A stretch of DNA of 64,000 nucleotides from positions 5,417,142-5,481,141 of the forward strand of contig OX336351.1 in NCBI GenBank assembly GCA_946902875.1, read 5' to 3'. Positions 1-11,494 of this stretch are shown here, in pieces (within the stretch, counting starts at the first letter, position 1; every line of letters begins with the position of its first letter). Both the position numbers and the translations under genes were made by a program. The notes below the pieces were generated by a model that saw nothing but the letters and a program-made list of their open reading frames with translations, did not search any database and was not told where the DNA came from. This DNA is from Nematopogon swammerdamellus. Its lineage: Eukaryota; Arthropoda; Insecta; Lepidoptera; Adelidae.

Positions 1-50
1 CTTCTTTTGAAATACGAATTTCACGCGAGCGAATCCGCGGGAAAAAGCTA
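1..50 (+). mobile_element. Right terminus of a foldback-like element, cut by the window edge
   Basis: The sequence matches the right ends of the two complete foldback-like elements near 3270-3318 and 14090-14140: AAATACGAATTTCACGCGAG followed by a CCGCGGG block. Only the terminus is inside the window. Confidence 0.55.
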
Positions 51-107
51 TCGATATTAAAATAATAAACTTAAGTTAAAATAATATTTGCCTCGCCCCG
101 CTGCTGC

Positions 108-783
<676 letters not shown>

Positions 784-806
784 TCCGCCTTCCCTCCCCC
801 TATCCT

Positions 807-1318
807 AATCCTAAAATCTAATTTTGAAATCATGCCCTATTTTAATTTAAGGGTTGATTTAACTAAAACGCCGAAACACCTAATTCTTTATTTCATACCA
901 AAAGCCTAAATATAAATCGTTATATCCCTAACTTGAGAAATGATGAGTTCCCCATACAAACGTTCATCCCCTATTTCACCTCCTTAAGGGTTGTTTTTTG
1001 AGACAAAAGGTAGCCTATGTCCTTCCTCAGGATGCAATTCATCTCCGTACAAAATTTTATAAAATCCTAAAATCTAATTTTGAAATCATCCCCTATTGTA
1101 ATTTAAGGGTTGATTTAGCAAAAACGCTGAAACACGTAATTCTTTGTTTCATACCAAAAGCCTAAATATGAATTGTCATATACCTAACTCGAGAAATGCT
1201 AGGTTCCCCATACAAACTTTCATCCCCTATTTCACCCCCTTAAGGGTTGTTTTTTGAGACAAAAGGTAGCCTATGTCCTTCCTCAGGATCCAATTCATCT
1301 CCGTGCAATATTTTATCG
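807..1318. repeat. 256-bp direct tandem duplication
   Basis: Two adjacent copies begin with AATCCTAAAATCTAATTTTG at 807 and 1063, and both contain the TAAGGGTTGTTTTTTGAGAC block. The offset is 256 bp at both ends. It lies inside the Helitron-like element and has diverged by scattered substitutions. Confidence 0.9.
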
Positions 1319-1351
1319 AAATCTGTTCAGCGGTTTAGGCGTGAAAAGGTA

Positions 1352-1399
<48 letters not shown>

Positions 1400-1545
1400 C
1401 AGAGTTACTTTCGAATTTATAATATTAGTATGGATATCTATACATATAATAAAATCGTAGAGGTAAGAAAGTCTGTACATTGAATGTATTCGGAAAAAAA
1501 CTAACCAGGGTGGCTTAAAATGAGATACTGAACATGTTAGAACAG

Positions 1546-1722
1546 TTTTTAAAATTTTTGTTTGTTTGTTTGTTTGTTTGTTTGTTTGTTTGTTTGTTTG
1601 TCTGTACGCGCATCACGCAAAAACCACTGAACGGAATTAGACGAAACTTTGTATAGTGGCAGTTTATATGCCGGGTTAACATAATACGTAAAAAAAATTA
1701 ACAAAAATAAAAAAAAATTAAC
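1546..1722 (+). mobile_element. Helitron-like left-end fragment with (TTTG)n
   Basis: A (TTTG)n run is followed by a block (ACTGAACGGAATTAGACGAA, then ACTTTGTATAGTGG) that matches the left part of the element at 11387. The rest of the element is missing. The next 195 bp are AT-rich with nothing recognisable. Confidence 0.5.
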
Positions 1723-1959
1723 AATTATAAACATTATTGCGCGTTTAAAATCACGTAGTCCAAAGTAAAGGTAAAAACAATTTTAAATGTCATGTTGACA
1801 ACGGAGAACTGTCATCTCGACGTGAGCTGGCCGGTGACAAATTATTTGATAAATAAAAATAATAATTGAAAGTCGAAGTTATGTCGCTGTCATTGGTGCA
1901 ATAAAATTTATATATCTGTTGCCCGCGCCTTCGCTCGCGTGAAATTCGTATTTAAAAAA

Positions 1960-2500
1960 AAAGAAAGTAAGTAACTAAAGACGGGCCCGAAGGCGGATCT
2001 GCGCTCACGTAAACGATATTCTTTCTCGATGAAAGTAACTAAGGGCGAGGCGAAAGGCGGAGCTGATTTCAGGAAGAAGAAAAACATTCTTGAAGAAAAT
2101 AAGTAACTAAGGGCGAGGCCGAAGGCCAAGCTCTATTCTGGAAGACCATAAACCTTCTCGAAGAAAGTAAGTAACTATGGGCGAGGCCGCAGGCCGAGCT
2201 GCGTTCAGGAAGAAGCTAAACCATCTTGAAGAAAGTAAGTAACTAAGGCGAGGCCGAAGGACGAGCTACGTTCGGATAATTGAAAAACCATCTCGAAGAA
2301 AGCAAGTAACTAAGGGCGAGGCCGAAGGCCGAGCTGCGTTCAGGAAGAAGCTAAACCATCTTGAAGAAAGTAAGCAACTAAGGCGAGGCCGAAGGCCGAG
2401 CTACGTTCTGACAAATGATAAACCATCTCGAAGAAAGCAAGTAACTAAGGGCGAGGCCGAAGGCCGAGCTGCGTTCAGGAAGAAGCTAAACCATCTCGAA
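1960..2500 (+). repeat. 68-bp satellite array, left arm
   Basis: About eight degenerate units, each with AAGTAAGTAACTAAGGGCGA, the palindromic core GGCCGAAGGCC and CTGCGTTCAGGAAGAAG. They are in opposite orientation to the units at 3105-3262 and to most units at 13140-14080. Confidence 0.85.
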
Positions 2501-2554
2501 TAAAGTTAATTAATATTAATATTGAGTTGATTTAATTTAAATTTTATTATAAAG

Positions 2555-3014
2555 TCCATGCTTCTAACGGCAAATATACCGTGCATCCTAGAACCTCGCG
2601 GTTATTCCCGGCTGGATGGCAAGAGGCCCGATGCTAGAGACCTTAGTGCCATAGACTAAGGGTAGTTCTTTGATGTGGGACGCCACTTTTGTTCTCACAT
2701 TGGCTCCAAGTCACGTTAGGACATCTTCAAGAGCGGCTGGCGCGGCCGAGGCTGGGGCGGAGAGCCTCCAACGCAGCAAATATAGAAATATAATTCAAGA
2801 TTTCGAATTTGTTGCGTTTGCGGTTGAAACCCTCGGTCCGTGGAGCAGTGAAGCCAAAAGAGGCTTGAGCTGGTTGACGCAACTGGTGTCCCGTCATCAA
2901 GGGCTTATGTACTTCATTCAAAGGGTAAGCCTTGCCATCCAGCGGGGTAATGCCGCAAGTGCTCTAAGAACATTTGAAAATGCCCGTTTTGATAGTTATT
3001 TTAATGTTTGTTAG
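2555..3014 (+). pseudogene. Relic of retroelement C-terminal ORF (same family as 14253-15290)
   Basis: The reading frame gives ILEPRGYSRLDGKRPDA, then two in-frame stops and a frameshift, then [30 protein letters not shown] and VSLAIQRGNAAS. These blocks occur in the same order in the better-preserved minus-strand copy at 14253-15290. That family of ORFs lies downstream of a reverse transcriptase in invertebrate retroelements. The RPD...WD.T pattern could be a PD-(D/E)XK-like nuclease core; this is inference. The copy is broken and 5' truncated. Confidence 0.6.
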
Positions 3015-3104
3015 GTAGGTTTAATTCTTTAGTTATTAATATTACTTTTTTATTTATATGAAATAAATAGATTGAGTAAACAATATTATATTCTATCGAA
3101 GAAA

Positions 3105-3262
3105 GGAAGTCTTTAAGGGCGAGGCCCGAAGGCGGAAGAGGGTGTTTGGTTTACCTGAACGCAGCTCGGCCTTCGGCCTCGCACTTAGTTCCTTCCTTTC
3201 TTCCAGAAGGTTTGTCGTCTTCCTGAACGCAGCTCGGCCTTCGGCCTCGCCCTTAGTTACTT
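3105..3262 (-). repeat. 68-bp satellite array, right arm
   Basis: About two units in inverted orientation relative to 1960-2500, with the core CTCGGCCTTCGGCCTCGC. It closes the foldback-like element. Confidence 0.8.
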
Positions 3263-3318
3263 ACATTCTTCTTTGGAATACGAATTTCACGCGAGCGGAG
3301 CCGCGGGCTCAGCTAGTA

Positions 3319-4123
3319 TAGTATAAATATATATGTACCTATATAAATTATAACAATAAAAAGGGGAAAAAACAAAATAGTTAGATTTACTCACATCTTG
3401 TATTTATTACACTTATTTATTACATAATTTAGATTTAGATGGGCGCAAATGTACATGTAAAAAAAAAGAAGTTACGGATAAACTCCTGCAAGAGAGAACT
3501 TTCTAGTGCAGGAGAACTGAAATGTATGTATCAAGTGCCAATATTATGTTTAAATAAATAAATTTTCATTTTCAATTTTCATTTTCATAACCAAATTCAA
3601 GTTATTATATGACTTAACCTGATAGAACCATGGACGATTATTTTTATATGATTAATTTAGTTATTTTTAGGGCTAGATTTAATTATTTTTTAGTATTGTA
3701 TTTCAAATAAAGCATTTATTGAAAAAAAATTTAAAAATCTTTAAGATTAGGTAACAAACAAGAGGACAGATGAAGATACATTTCTGAATTTTAGAAGAAA
3801 TTTAACGCAATTCATTCAACAAATTCTCCATCATAATATTATTAAAATTTTAATCCTTTAAGAAAACCGAGAGAATAACAGACTCGAAGGAATAAATGCA
3901 GAGGCGAAAAGGAAAATACGTTCACCGGAAAAAAATTGGTGAAAAACAGATGCGACAGTGTCGGGAGCGCGCGAGCAAATAAGGAAGTTAATTCAGAAAT
4001 CGCTCCGGGGGGTGGCCGGTTGGTCTCGTCAGGTATTACTAAGAATAATGCAGACCTGTTGATTAATGTTGATATATATAGTCGGTAACGATATTGTAGC
4101 TAAAGTAATTATTATGTATTTGG
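3319..4123. other. AT-rich stretch without recognised genes
   Basis: About 800 bp of AT-rich DNA with short ATTTTCAATTTTCATTTTCA-type runs near 3560. No coding pattern, RNA gene or transposon end recognised. Confidence 0.6.
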
Positions 4124-4481
4124 CAGCCTCGGTAGCTCAGTGGTGCGGTCGGTCAGTACTTGGATGGGTGACCGCTCGACCGTTGGAGGACGACCGTGGT
4201 TCGGATTCCACGTAAAACTGTAGGTCCCTTCCCTTCTTACCTTCCTTAGTGGTAGGATTTATCCCGCCCAGGTTGGTTTGGTACCATCGCACTGAATGAA
4301 ACGTCTGTCGTAATGGCTATGTAAATAGTTCGTGTTTTCTGTCCAGTTCAGTGTAGCCGATATGAAATGAAGGGAAGCACTAACAGACATGGCACCTAGT
4401 TCACCCGATCTTATGGGCTGACATCACGGATCACGGATAGGTGATGTAGCCAACCGTTTCAGATTCTATAAAAAGAAAAAA
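4124..4481 (+). mobile_element. SINE, type A (tRNA/5S composite head)
   Basis: The head has a tRNA-like A box (GGTAGCTCAGTGG), then a shortened 5S-like block (GTCAGTACTTGGATGGGTGA), then a T-arm-like GGTTCGGATTCC. The body carries ACTGTAGGTCCCTTCCCTT and GTTATGGGCTGACATCACGG. It ends in a degraded A-rich tail next to a LINE relic. Part of the 5S block is deleted compared with 22.0, 24.9 and 32.6 kb. Confidence 0.8.
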
Positions 4482-4485
4482 TAAT

Positions 4486-4810
4486 ATTATTCCATTCGGA
4501 CACTATTTCATTACTCTCCAGTAAGATTACTTTCGTCTTGTTTACATTCAATACCATATCAGTTATTATGTGTTGCAAGTCGTTCACCGACGTCGCAAGT
4601 ATTACTTGTTCGTCGGCGTACAAGAGACAATTTACAACAAACTCGTCTGTTCTTAATCCACAATCATGTTCTTTCAAATTAGACAAGCAGCTGTCCATGA
4701 ATAGATTGAACAGTCAAGGTGACGTCACACACCCCTGTCTGACCCCTCTAGAGATGTCAAACTGGCCTGTTTACAACTGGAAATGTATGAACGACGTTAG
4801 CAGTGCTGTC
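4486..4810 (-). pseudogene. Reverse transcriptase fragment of a LINE (family F)
   Basis: On the minus strand the frame reads DISRGVRQGCVTSP, a stop at the position usually occupied by Trp, then LFNLFMDSC. About 20 codons on comes CLLYADEQVILATS, a decayed Y-A-D-D catalytic box of reverse transcriptase with the second Asp replaced by Glu. A second stop lies upstream. It is a dead fragment of the palm domain of a non-LTR retrotransposon. Pieces resembling the C-terminus of this kind of element are at 7435, 54985 and 60152. Confidence 0.8.
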
Positions 4811-4829
4811 ACTTTGAACTGTTTGATGT

Positions 4830-5265
4830 GATTCAATTTTATTTTAGCATTCCATCAAGCTAAACGAAAAAAAGATCGCAGTACGTATTCGAAACCAATC
4901 AGCAATCAATTAATTAAAATAACCAAGACCAGACTGAATGTTGTATCATACTGGGCCGTCGTTAGCAAAGGGTATTTTTATGTTTTTAATAATCATATCC
5001 CTTAGTGGAAGTATCAATATCGATGTTAGGAATTTTATTAGGAATGATTGTTCAAATTTATTTGCGATCCTAACAGTCGTAGAAGTCGTCGGGCCGAGAC
5101 GTTCTCTTCAGCTGTCAAAAACTAACGAAAATTTCGTCTCGCCTCCGCGGCCGTCAGCTCCATATATTACGCCATAATTTAACTTTAATTAATTTCATAC
5201 GTACGTAATTTTTCTCGCACCTACCACTCTATAGCCAATTTGTATAGTCCTTAATGTACCAACTC
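4830..5265. other. No recognised gene
   Basis: A 79-codon open frame (4938-5177, +) has a hydrophobic stretch near its start but no recognisable motif or splice context. I treat it as chance. The segment around 5080-5160 is richer in GC. Confidence 0.4.
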
Positions 5266-5269
5266 CGAA

Positions 5270-5862
5270 TCGACATCTGTTCTGAGCGCACGGCTCAAAA
5301 TCAAAGCCCGATCTGAGCATCATTCTAAAAATCGACGTCCTTTGAGCGACCCTCTAAGAAGCGGAGTATTATCTAAGCGCTAATATCATGAGAATGTTCA
5401 TTTTGGACACTTCTCTCAAAATCAACATCCGTTTTTAATGTCTGGCTCAAAATCGACGTACGGGTCTCAGCGCCCGGCTCAAAATCGACGTACGGATCTC
5501 AGCGCTCGGCTAAAATCGACGTACGGGTCTCAGCGCCGCCGGGTTCAAAATCGACGTACGGGTCTCAGCGCCCGGCTCAAAATCGACGTACGGGTCTCAG
5601 CGCCGGGCTCAAAATCGACGTACGGGTCTCAGCGCCCGGCTCAAAATCGACGTACGGGTCTCAGCACCCGGTTCAAAATCGATACGTACGGGTCTCAGCG
5701 CCCGGCTCAAAATAGACGTACGTGTCTCAGCGCCCCGCTCAAAATCGACGTACGGGTCTCACCGCCGGGCTCAAAATCGACGTACGGTTCTCAGCGCCCG
5801 GCTCAAAATCGACGTACGCGTCTCAGCGCCCGGCTCAAAATCGACGTTATAAGTATAAAGTA
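5270..5862. repeat. 32-bp minisatellite
   Basis: About 13 good copies of a 32-bp unit containing CTCAAAATCGACGTACGGGT and CTCAGCGCCCGG from about 5440, with decayed copies from 5270. The unit includes the palindrome CGTACG. More decayed units reappear at 6257-6305 beyond a SINE, so the array was longer before that insertion. Confidence 0.9.
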
Positions 5863-5943
5863 TATATATATATAAAGTTAAGTATGAAAGTATAAGTATA
5901 TATATAAAGTTATAAGTATATATATATTATAAGTTATAAGTAC
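5850..5943. repeat. (TA)n-rich microsatellite
   Basis: Runs of TATATA mixed with AAGTTATAAGTA repeats join the 32-bp minisatellite to a hairpin-element fragment. Confidence 0.8.
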
Positions 5944-5995
5944 TGGAAAAAAGTTATCAGTGTCCAAAGTTGATATTTCTCACATGAGCGGTTGA
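5944..5995 (+). mobile_element. Fragment of the long-hairpin element seen at 7130-7430
   Basis: TCAGTGTCCAAAGTTGATAT and TCTCACATGAGCGGTTGAAA match the inner right arm of the element at 7310-7366. It is cut at its 3' side by a truncated SINE. Confidence 0.7.
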
Positions 5996-6255
5996 AAGGC
6001 GACTAAGGGATATGACTCCCTTCTTATATTACTAGGTGGTAGGGTTTAACCCGCCCGGGTTGGTACCACCGCACTGAATGAAAGGTCGGTCGAAACGGCT
6101 ATGTAAATAGTTTGTGTTTTCCGTCCAGTTCAGTGTAGCCGGCACGACCGAAGGGAAGCACTGACGTGGCACCAAGTTCACCCGGTGTTATGGGCTTACA
6201 TCACGGATGTTGTAGGTGATGTAGCCAACCGTGTCAGTATCCATAAAAAAAAAAC
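5996..6255 (+). mobile_element. SINE, type C, 5' truncated
   Basis: Starts within the type C head at AGGCGACTAAGGGATATGAC. It continues through the common body (GGTTGGTACCACCGCACTG, GTTATGGGCTTACATCACGG) to CCATAAAAAAAAAA. It sits inside the decayed 32-bp minisatellite. Confidence 0.85.
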
Positions 6256-6310
6256 GTCCGTTCTGAGCGCCCCTCTCAAAATGGACGTCGAAAATGCCTC
6301 TCAGAATGGC

Positions 6311-6507
6311 CGTCACTTACATAGCCGTATCGTCCAAACTTCATTCAGTGCGGTGGTACCAATCCGGCGCGGTTGAACCTTAGCATCTAGTAAGGTAAGG
6401 AAAGGATTTACGTGAAATTCGAGCCACGGACAGAGTCAACAATCAGACGATCACATATTCGAAGTCTGACCGCACCCATTGCGCAGCGACAAGATGTTAC
6501 CGAGGCT
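6311..6507 (-). mobile_element. SINE, type A, partial and decayed
   Basis: Reverse-strand match to the 5' half of type A: the head ends at CCGAGGCTG, and the 5S-like and T-arm parts are eroded. The body up to the ATAGCCG block is present, the 3' tail is absent. Confidence 0.7.
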
Positions 6508-7129
6508 GAAGGTATGCGTGAGTTCAAGTTGATTACCCACAGAGGTGAGAGCTCGTCTTACCGAAAGCTGAGTAAATATAGGTGCTTAGTTATTTGTCGG
6601 GTTTAGCAAACTAATTCCAATCCTCTGGTTTTCGAACACCAAACAAGCACAACACAAAGCCACAGTGTATAATTTTCTCTCCGCATAAATTTACTGCGAA
6701 TTCCGTATTATGCGAAATAAATTAAATCCTGGTCAAAGCGATACAGGCCGCAGGTAGGTATGTGCCGTATTATGAAATTCTGATTTTATTTAAATTTACT
6801 TTCAGACTATCTGAAAGTTATTAAACTCAAAATGAGAATTCAAAAAGTCAGATGGAAAAATAACATTTAAAAAAAATTATCTCCATTGTAGAATTTCGTA
6901 TCAAACGACGCTGGTAACCTACGAACTTCGGAACCTTATAAAACTGGTCAGGTGTCTGTCTGTCCGTCTGTCTATTTGTCACGGCATCTAGCTGTTTTTA
7001 TTGTGTGTGGTTTAAAACTAGCGACTCCATCTATCTCCTAGCTATATGAATAGTTTAACTTGTGTAGTGTAGTGCAATAAAAAAAAATATTATATGGTGG
7101 CCCAAAAATATCAAGTACATATTTTTTTT
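6508..7129. other. AT-rich stretch without recognised genes
   Basis: Contains a short (GTCT)n tract near 6952-6975 and T-rich runs. No coding or RNA signal seen. Confidence 0.55.
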
Positions 7130-7430
7130 CTCGTTTGCGCATTGCTCAAATTGCCCCTTCCACCACCATTGTGGATTCAGTTTTTTTTTTCAACCGCTCA
7201 TAATATCTCGTCTACGAAATTTATTATCCCACAGAAATTACACCGAGGTCGTTAGACTCTTCAGGATTTACCCTTTAATTGAGTGTATGTAAGGTTAACC
7301 TATCGGTTATAAGTACTGGAAAAAAGCTATCAGTGTCCAAAGTTGATATTTCTCACATGAGCGGTTGAAAAAAAAAACAGAATCTAAGATGGCGGCAGAA
7401 GGGGCAATTTTAGCAATGTGCAAACTCAGG
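7130..7430. mobile_element. Long-hairpin non-autonomous element
   Basis: Arms of roughly 80 bp (about 7130-7209 and 7345-7430) are inverted copies. The left arm carries TTGCTCAAATTGCCCCTTC and CAACCGCTCA; the right arm carries TGAGCGGTTGAAAA and GAAGGGGCAATTTTAGCAA. About 135 bp separate them. The layout suits a MITE or foldback element. No target duplication was identified. Confidence 0.6.
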
Positions 7431-7434
7431 GTTA

Positions 7435-7590
7435 GGTCTTCGTCGAAGACACTTTCGACATACATACATACGGTCCCGGTGGGGTAGGCAGAGACAACGG
7501 ATCTCCACGTGCCACGATCCTGACACACCTCTGCCGCCTCTTCCACTCCCATAATGTCCTTCATGCATGCTCGTTGGTTGCGGGTTCGAA
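7435..7590 (-). pseudogene. LINE family F, extreme C-terminus and 3' end
   Basis: The minus-strand frame reads [20 protein letters not shown] then SVVSAYPTG, followed by an ATGT-type run. It matches the end of the ORF at 60152-60524 almost residue for residue. Only the last 40 or so codons remain. Confidence 0.8.
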
Positions 7591-8029
7591 TGAGAAACTA
7601 ACGAAATTATTAATGAAATAAGTATTAACTTATACCTATACTTCACTGTAAGCTCGTCTCACACATCCAAATGTTGACTGGAAGAAATGTGTATAAGAAA
7701 TAAGCTCGTATGTAAACCACTTATTATGGTTTGAGCAGTAAAGAATATCTATCTAAACTGCCCCATTCTAAATTTCAAGATCATAAAATAACCACTCAGA
7801 CATATTATTATCGTTTAATGATTCGCTCTTGACACGATTAGTTGAAATCCCCTTTTGGTTGTACTACTCAGTACCCCATATGTGGCCAACCTTTTCAGCA
7901 CTCGGGCCTAATAGAAGTAAGACTGCTTTCTAAATGCTTTGCGATTTGACCAACAAATAGTTTTTTTATTGTCAATCAAATCAAACAAGAATGCCTATTT
8001 TGTTTAGCAGTATCAAAGAAAGTATGGAC
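7591..8029. other. Probable decayed retroelement 3' UTR and unassigned DNA
   Basis: TTTGAGCAGTAAAGAATATC followed by TATCT near 7730-7755 looks like a LINE 3' end. Nothing else recognised. Confidence 0.35.
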
Positions 8030-8138
8030 GGGGGAGGGAGAGAGAATATAAGAGAAGCAATCGTTTATTATCTTGCGTTTAAATCGGATTAGCTGTTAAA
8101 CCGAGTCCACCGCGAGCGAAGCCGTGGGCAAAAGCTTA
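8030..8138 (+). mobile_element. Microsatellite-associated element 3' end (short-array copy)
   Basis: GGGGGAGGGAGAGAGAATAT, TAAATCGGATT and CGCGAGCGAAGCCGTGGGCA match the right end of the element at 11387-12688. Here the GA-rich tract is only about 20 bp, so this copy may represent the unexpanded state. Confidence 0.7.
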
Positions 8139-8179
8139 CAATGTAATATGACACAACATCTGTGGATGTCACAATTTTT

Positions 8180-8390
8180 TTTGGAATTGGCTTCCGGCAA
8201 GTATGTTTCCCGAATTCTTTAACCTAAATGTCTTCAAACGTCGTACTAACTACCAACCTAGCAACAATCCGCTGGCACACCTCACTGAGGGCGGTTTCGC
8301 GAGATGAGGTAATTTCAGCTCTGTCGACTGCACCATTGGTCCGTCGGCTCAGCCACCCATGTTGGTTTGCGTAAAAAAATTAAGAAGGAA
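8180..8390 (+). pseudogene. LINE family E 3' end
   Basis: The frame reads NWLPASMFPEFFNLNVFKRR, like the terminal WN.LP...FP..FNL..FKRR motif of Jockey/CR1-like LINEs. A 3' UTR follows (CTCTGTCGACTGCACCATTG, CAGCCACCCATGTTGGTTTG) with an A-rich tail. A related minus-strand copy is at 27815-28085. Confidence 0.7.
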
Positions 8391-8524
8391 CGATTGACAA
8401 TTATTTTAAAGGTTTATGTATAAGCAATGAAAAGCTTTTACATACAATCGCGTATGAGACAAAAAAATCCTAAAAGTTGCCATAACTACCGGAGAACTTC
8501 CCTTTGGTTTGCTCGCGGACTTAC

Positions 8525-8615
8525 AGCAGAACACAGCACAGCCAAGGCTACTATGCAGCCATCCTTCGTCTATCACGGTGGTGGTGCCAAATCAGTTGTG
8601 TACAAATTCCCCGTA
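8525..8615 (-). mobile_element. SINE type B body fragment
   Basis: Diverged reverse-strand match to the type B body: GCTACTATGCAGCCATC, ACGGTGGTGGTGCCAA and CAGTTGTGTACAAA, aligned to the segment at 48880-48930. The overlapping open frames are not coding. Confidence 0.5.
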
Positions 8616-9297
8616 ACGCGGGCCGCAAGTTGACCACCCACGCTACCCGCTTTCGGGGAGTTTCTACCGAGGGCTTTCTGAGCTTAATCGGTATGTCTTA
8701 AGTCTTCAGAGGCCTAATTCCTCGTATTTGTTGGTCCTTATCTGTGATATATGAAGTGTATCAAAGGACCGAGAATTATGTTGCGGGTTAGTTATAGTAG
8801 TCATAAGAAATTGTAATGTACTGGAATGGCGTACTGAAAACGACATATGCGTTTCAGAAAAGTGTACGCAAATAAGATGATTTATAATTAATATAATTAT
8901 TATAGCAGATAAATACCCTAGTGGGGAATATACCTTTTTCTAAATGTGACAAAACGTGAGCCTGTGAGTTTCCATTCTAGGTCTTATCGTTTGTGAAACA
9001 ATGCAAGATGTACAATTTAAATTATAAAAGTTACATAGTAGCTATTTAAACACATATATTTTGAAGAAGACAAATGTATACAGTGAATTTGTAAGATTAC
9101 ACAATGTTAGAAGATTTCATTAACGCAAATGCTTAATCAGTATGGTCCGCAATCTCTTTTGTTAAAATTTGACACGCTGCCTACCAATGTATCGATATCG
9201 CCTTTTGTGTAGTCAGTTTCAGCCAAGGAAATAATTTATATTCATACAAATTGCAGGAATTAAAAATAAATATTACTTAAAACAAATTATTGGCAGT
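8616..9297. other. AT-rich stretch without recognised genes
   Basis: No repeat end, coding frame or RNA gene recognised. Confidence 0.5.
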
Positions 9298-9425
9298 GCG
9301 ACATGTAGCGCCCCCATAAGATGTCTAACGACGCCCATGTAGATTTGGTCGTGTGCGGAGGTTGCGAATGCCATGCCCCCTTGAAGGTATCTACTCATAC
9401 CCCTCTTGAAGGACCCGACCACTTG
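9298..9425 (-). mobile_element. LINE (Jockey-like, family J) 3' UTR fragment
   Basis: GCGACATGTAGCGCC, AAGATGTCTAACGACGCCCA and TTGCGAATGCCATGCC match the 3' end of the better copy at 48345-48655, here inverted. Confidence 0.75.
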
Positions 9426-10595
9426 CTGATTGCGGAAATCGCGACAACGACATTATTACAAAAAGTTCAGCACTGGAATTGTAACAAAATCTTTAAAAAA
9501 CTTTCCCATTTTTCGCACTCGTATTGGCTATATAAAACAGTCAGCTGCGAGCTTTTTCGCCTCGTATTTAAACCATTACTACCCACAAAAAGGTCCCCCA
9601 GGACCACTTTCTTTTCTCAGCTGCTTAACTGCACAGTGGAACATTTTTAAAACGCCACACGTGCGTATTCAACGAGCTCTCAAGCCTACTACGGCCGTAG
9701 GGCTTAAGACGCGTCCGTTCACGCGAAAGGCTGAGCGCTTAATGTCACTAATACAATTTGCTACAGCCCACTGTACTCCGAATGGAGCTACGAAAGATGG
9801 GGGCGTGGAATTAAATATCTAAAAGGGCTATCGACTGGTTTAGGTGAAAGTGGAGAAATTTAAGGGGGTGATTCTAGGGCTCTTGAAATTTGCTATTTTT
9901 AATGTTTTCAAAACTGAAGGAAACAGTTCATGATTCCTGTAAATTTTTTAAATTATAAATTCTAAAAATGTAGGTATGGGTGTCATGATTTTTTGGAAAT
10001 TACGAAGTTCCTCATTTGAGACCCAGAATTACCCCTTGAATGTTTGATAGTCATTGATGAATTAATTGTCTTTAAACTAAATAACTTTGAGTCTACCATG
10101 GATGTTACAATATTTGGTTAAATTTGAATTTTCATTTATTTTTATCGCGCCCTCTCTCTCGCACGTCTACTTTCTGACGGGCGAGTACCACGATGCGGTC
10201 GAACCAGAAATGGATAAAACACTGATATGTCGACAATAAACCATTGTAAGCAAGTTACCCTACAATGTTACAAATACTATCTCTCTCATTCTCATACACG
10301 TTTGCACTGTTATTGTTTGCCCAGTTATCTGCTGTCAGCTGCGAATGTAGTGCATGCACACCAAACGTCTGGAATAATGTAAAACATATGCAATGTGTGG
10401 CGATGCTGTGTCTGAATATTTACTTTCAGGGCGGGGGGAATGTTTCGTACGAAACAACTTCTTAAGTTCTTTACTTCTCGTAACGGGGATAACAGTATGC
10501 ACAACTCAATGTGCGTACCTACTTACTTAAAAAAGAGGGGAGAATGTATTATGTGTTACGTAATTGTAACGTTTATTGAGTGACATTTTCGATCG
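9426..10595. other. Unassigned DNA with two weak open frames
   Basis: A 130-codon frame (9430-9822, +) shows no recognisable domain. A 66-codon frame (10265-10465, +) begins with a signal-peptide-like hydrophobic stretch (about residues 6-25, ending SAVSC), followed by a Cys-containing tail. Neither has clear gene context. I do not call them genes. Confidence 0.35.
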
Positions 10596-10599
10596 TACC

Positions 10600-10650
10600 G
10601 TGTGGGGCCGGTACTAAAAAGAATATCCCCACCTGGCATCTATCCTATCG
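10600..10650 (+). mobile_element. SINE type C head fragment
   Basis: GTGTGGGGCCGGTACTAAAA and GAATATCCCCAC match the first 40 bp of the type C head. The body is absent. Confidence 0.6.
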
Positions 10651-11386
10651 TTACGCGACAAATTCAAAATATTATCATTATCTCATATGTTCCACGTTTT
10701 ACGGCATAAATGAAGAGGAACAAACTCGAGAATCAAATTTCCTACAATTTTTATCCTTACGGTTTTACTGTAAAATCAAAAATGGCCGAGTTATTCAAGA
10801 AAAACCGTTTTTCTAATATACACAGAACCCTGATTCAGTCTACTTTTTGAATTTACACTCCCAGTGACCCCCCCCGAGGGACCTACGAAAAAAAATCCAA
10901 GAACTGATTATTCACGGGTAGGGTCGGTTTTTGGATATAATGACTGGACTAAAACACTATTTGATTAACTTCGCTCGATAGAAAAAAATCATGACCATGC
11001 CTCTGAATTTAGTTATAAACACGAATTTAAGGCAACGTGATCAATCAAGGTTTCGGAAAAAATATATTTTATTTGTTGAATATAGGTATATCTAAATCCG
11101 TAGCTTTTTACTTTATTGTTTCGATCCGTAGTTTTGGAATAAAAGCATATAAACCTAATTGTTGATTGATTGATTGTGTTGCATCCTACTCCAACCATCG
11201 AAAGCGGTGCCTTGAAACAGGAGTACGGGTGAATACGGGTTGACAGGGCCTTAATATACGAACACATAGTAGCGACTGATCTCTAATTATTACTAGTACG
11301 CCAGACTGGCTTTAAACTTTACAAATTTACAGCTATTTTTGGTCCCGATCTGATTGTTCTATTTTGGCAGTAAATCTCATCTCATC
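10651..11386. other. AT-rich stretch without recognised genes
   Basis: No coding frame of note. Short C run at 10868. Nothing assigned. Confidence 0.5.
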
Positions 11387-11494
11387 TCACTAATATCATA
11401 AATGTGAAAGTATGTTTGTTTGTTTGTTTGTTTGTTTGTTTGTTCCTCTTTCACGCCTGAACGGCTGGACGGATTTTGACGAAACTTTGTATAG

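Larger units (their letters stand above)
1918..3318. mobile_element. Foldback-like element with satellite arms around a retro-ORF relic
   Basis: Left terminus CCTTCGCTCGCGTGAAATTC and right terminus GAATTTCACGCGAGCGGAGC are inverted copies. Inside each end sits an array of a 68-bp unit with core GAGGCCGAAGGCCGAGC, in opposite orientations (1960-2500 and 3105-3262). This resembles the architecture of foldback (FB) transposons. A relic of a retroelement ORF lies between the arms. No transposase is seen. Confidence 0.55.

Noticed and set aside
5438..5862. CRISPR-like appearance of the 32-bp repeat
   Set aside because: Repeats are head to tail without unique spacers, in a eukaryotic genome; this is a minisatellite.
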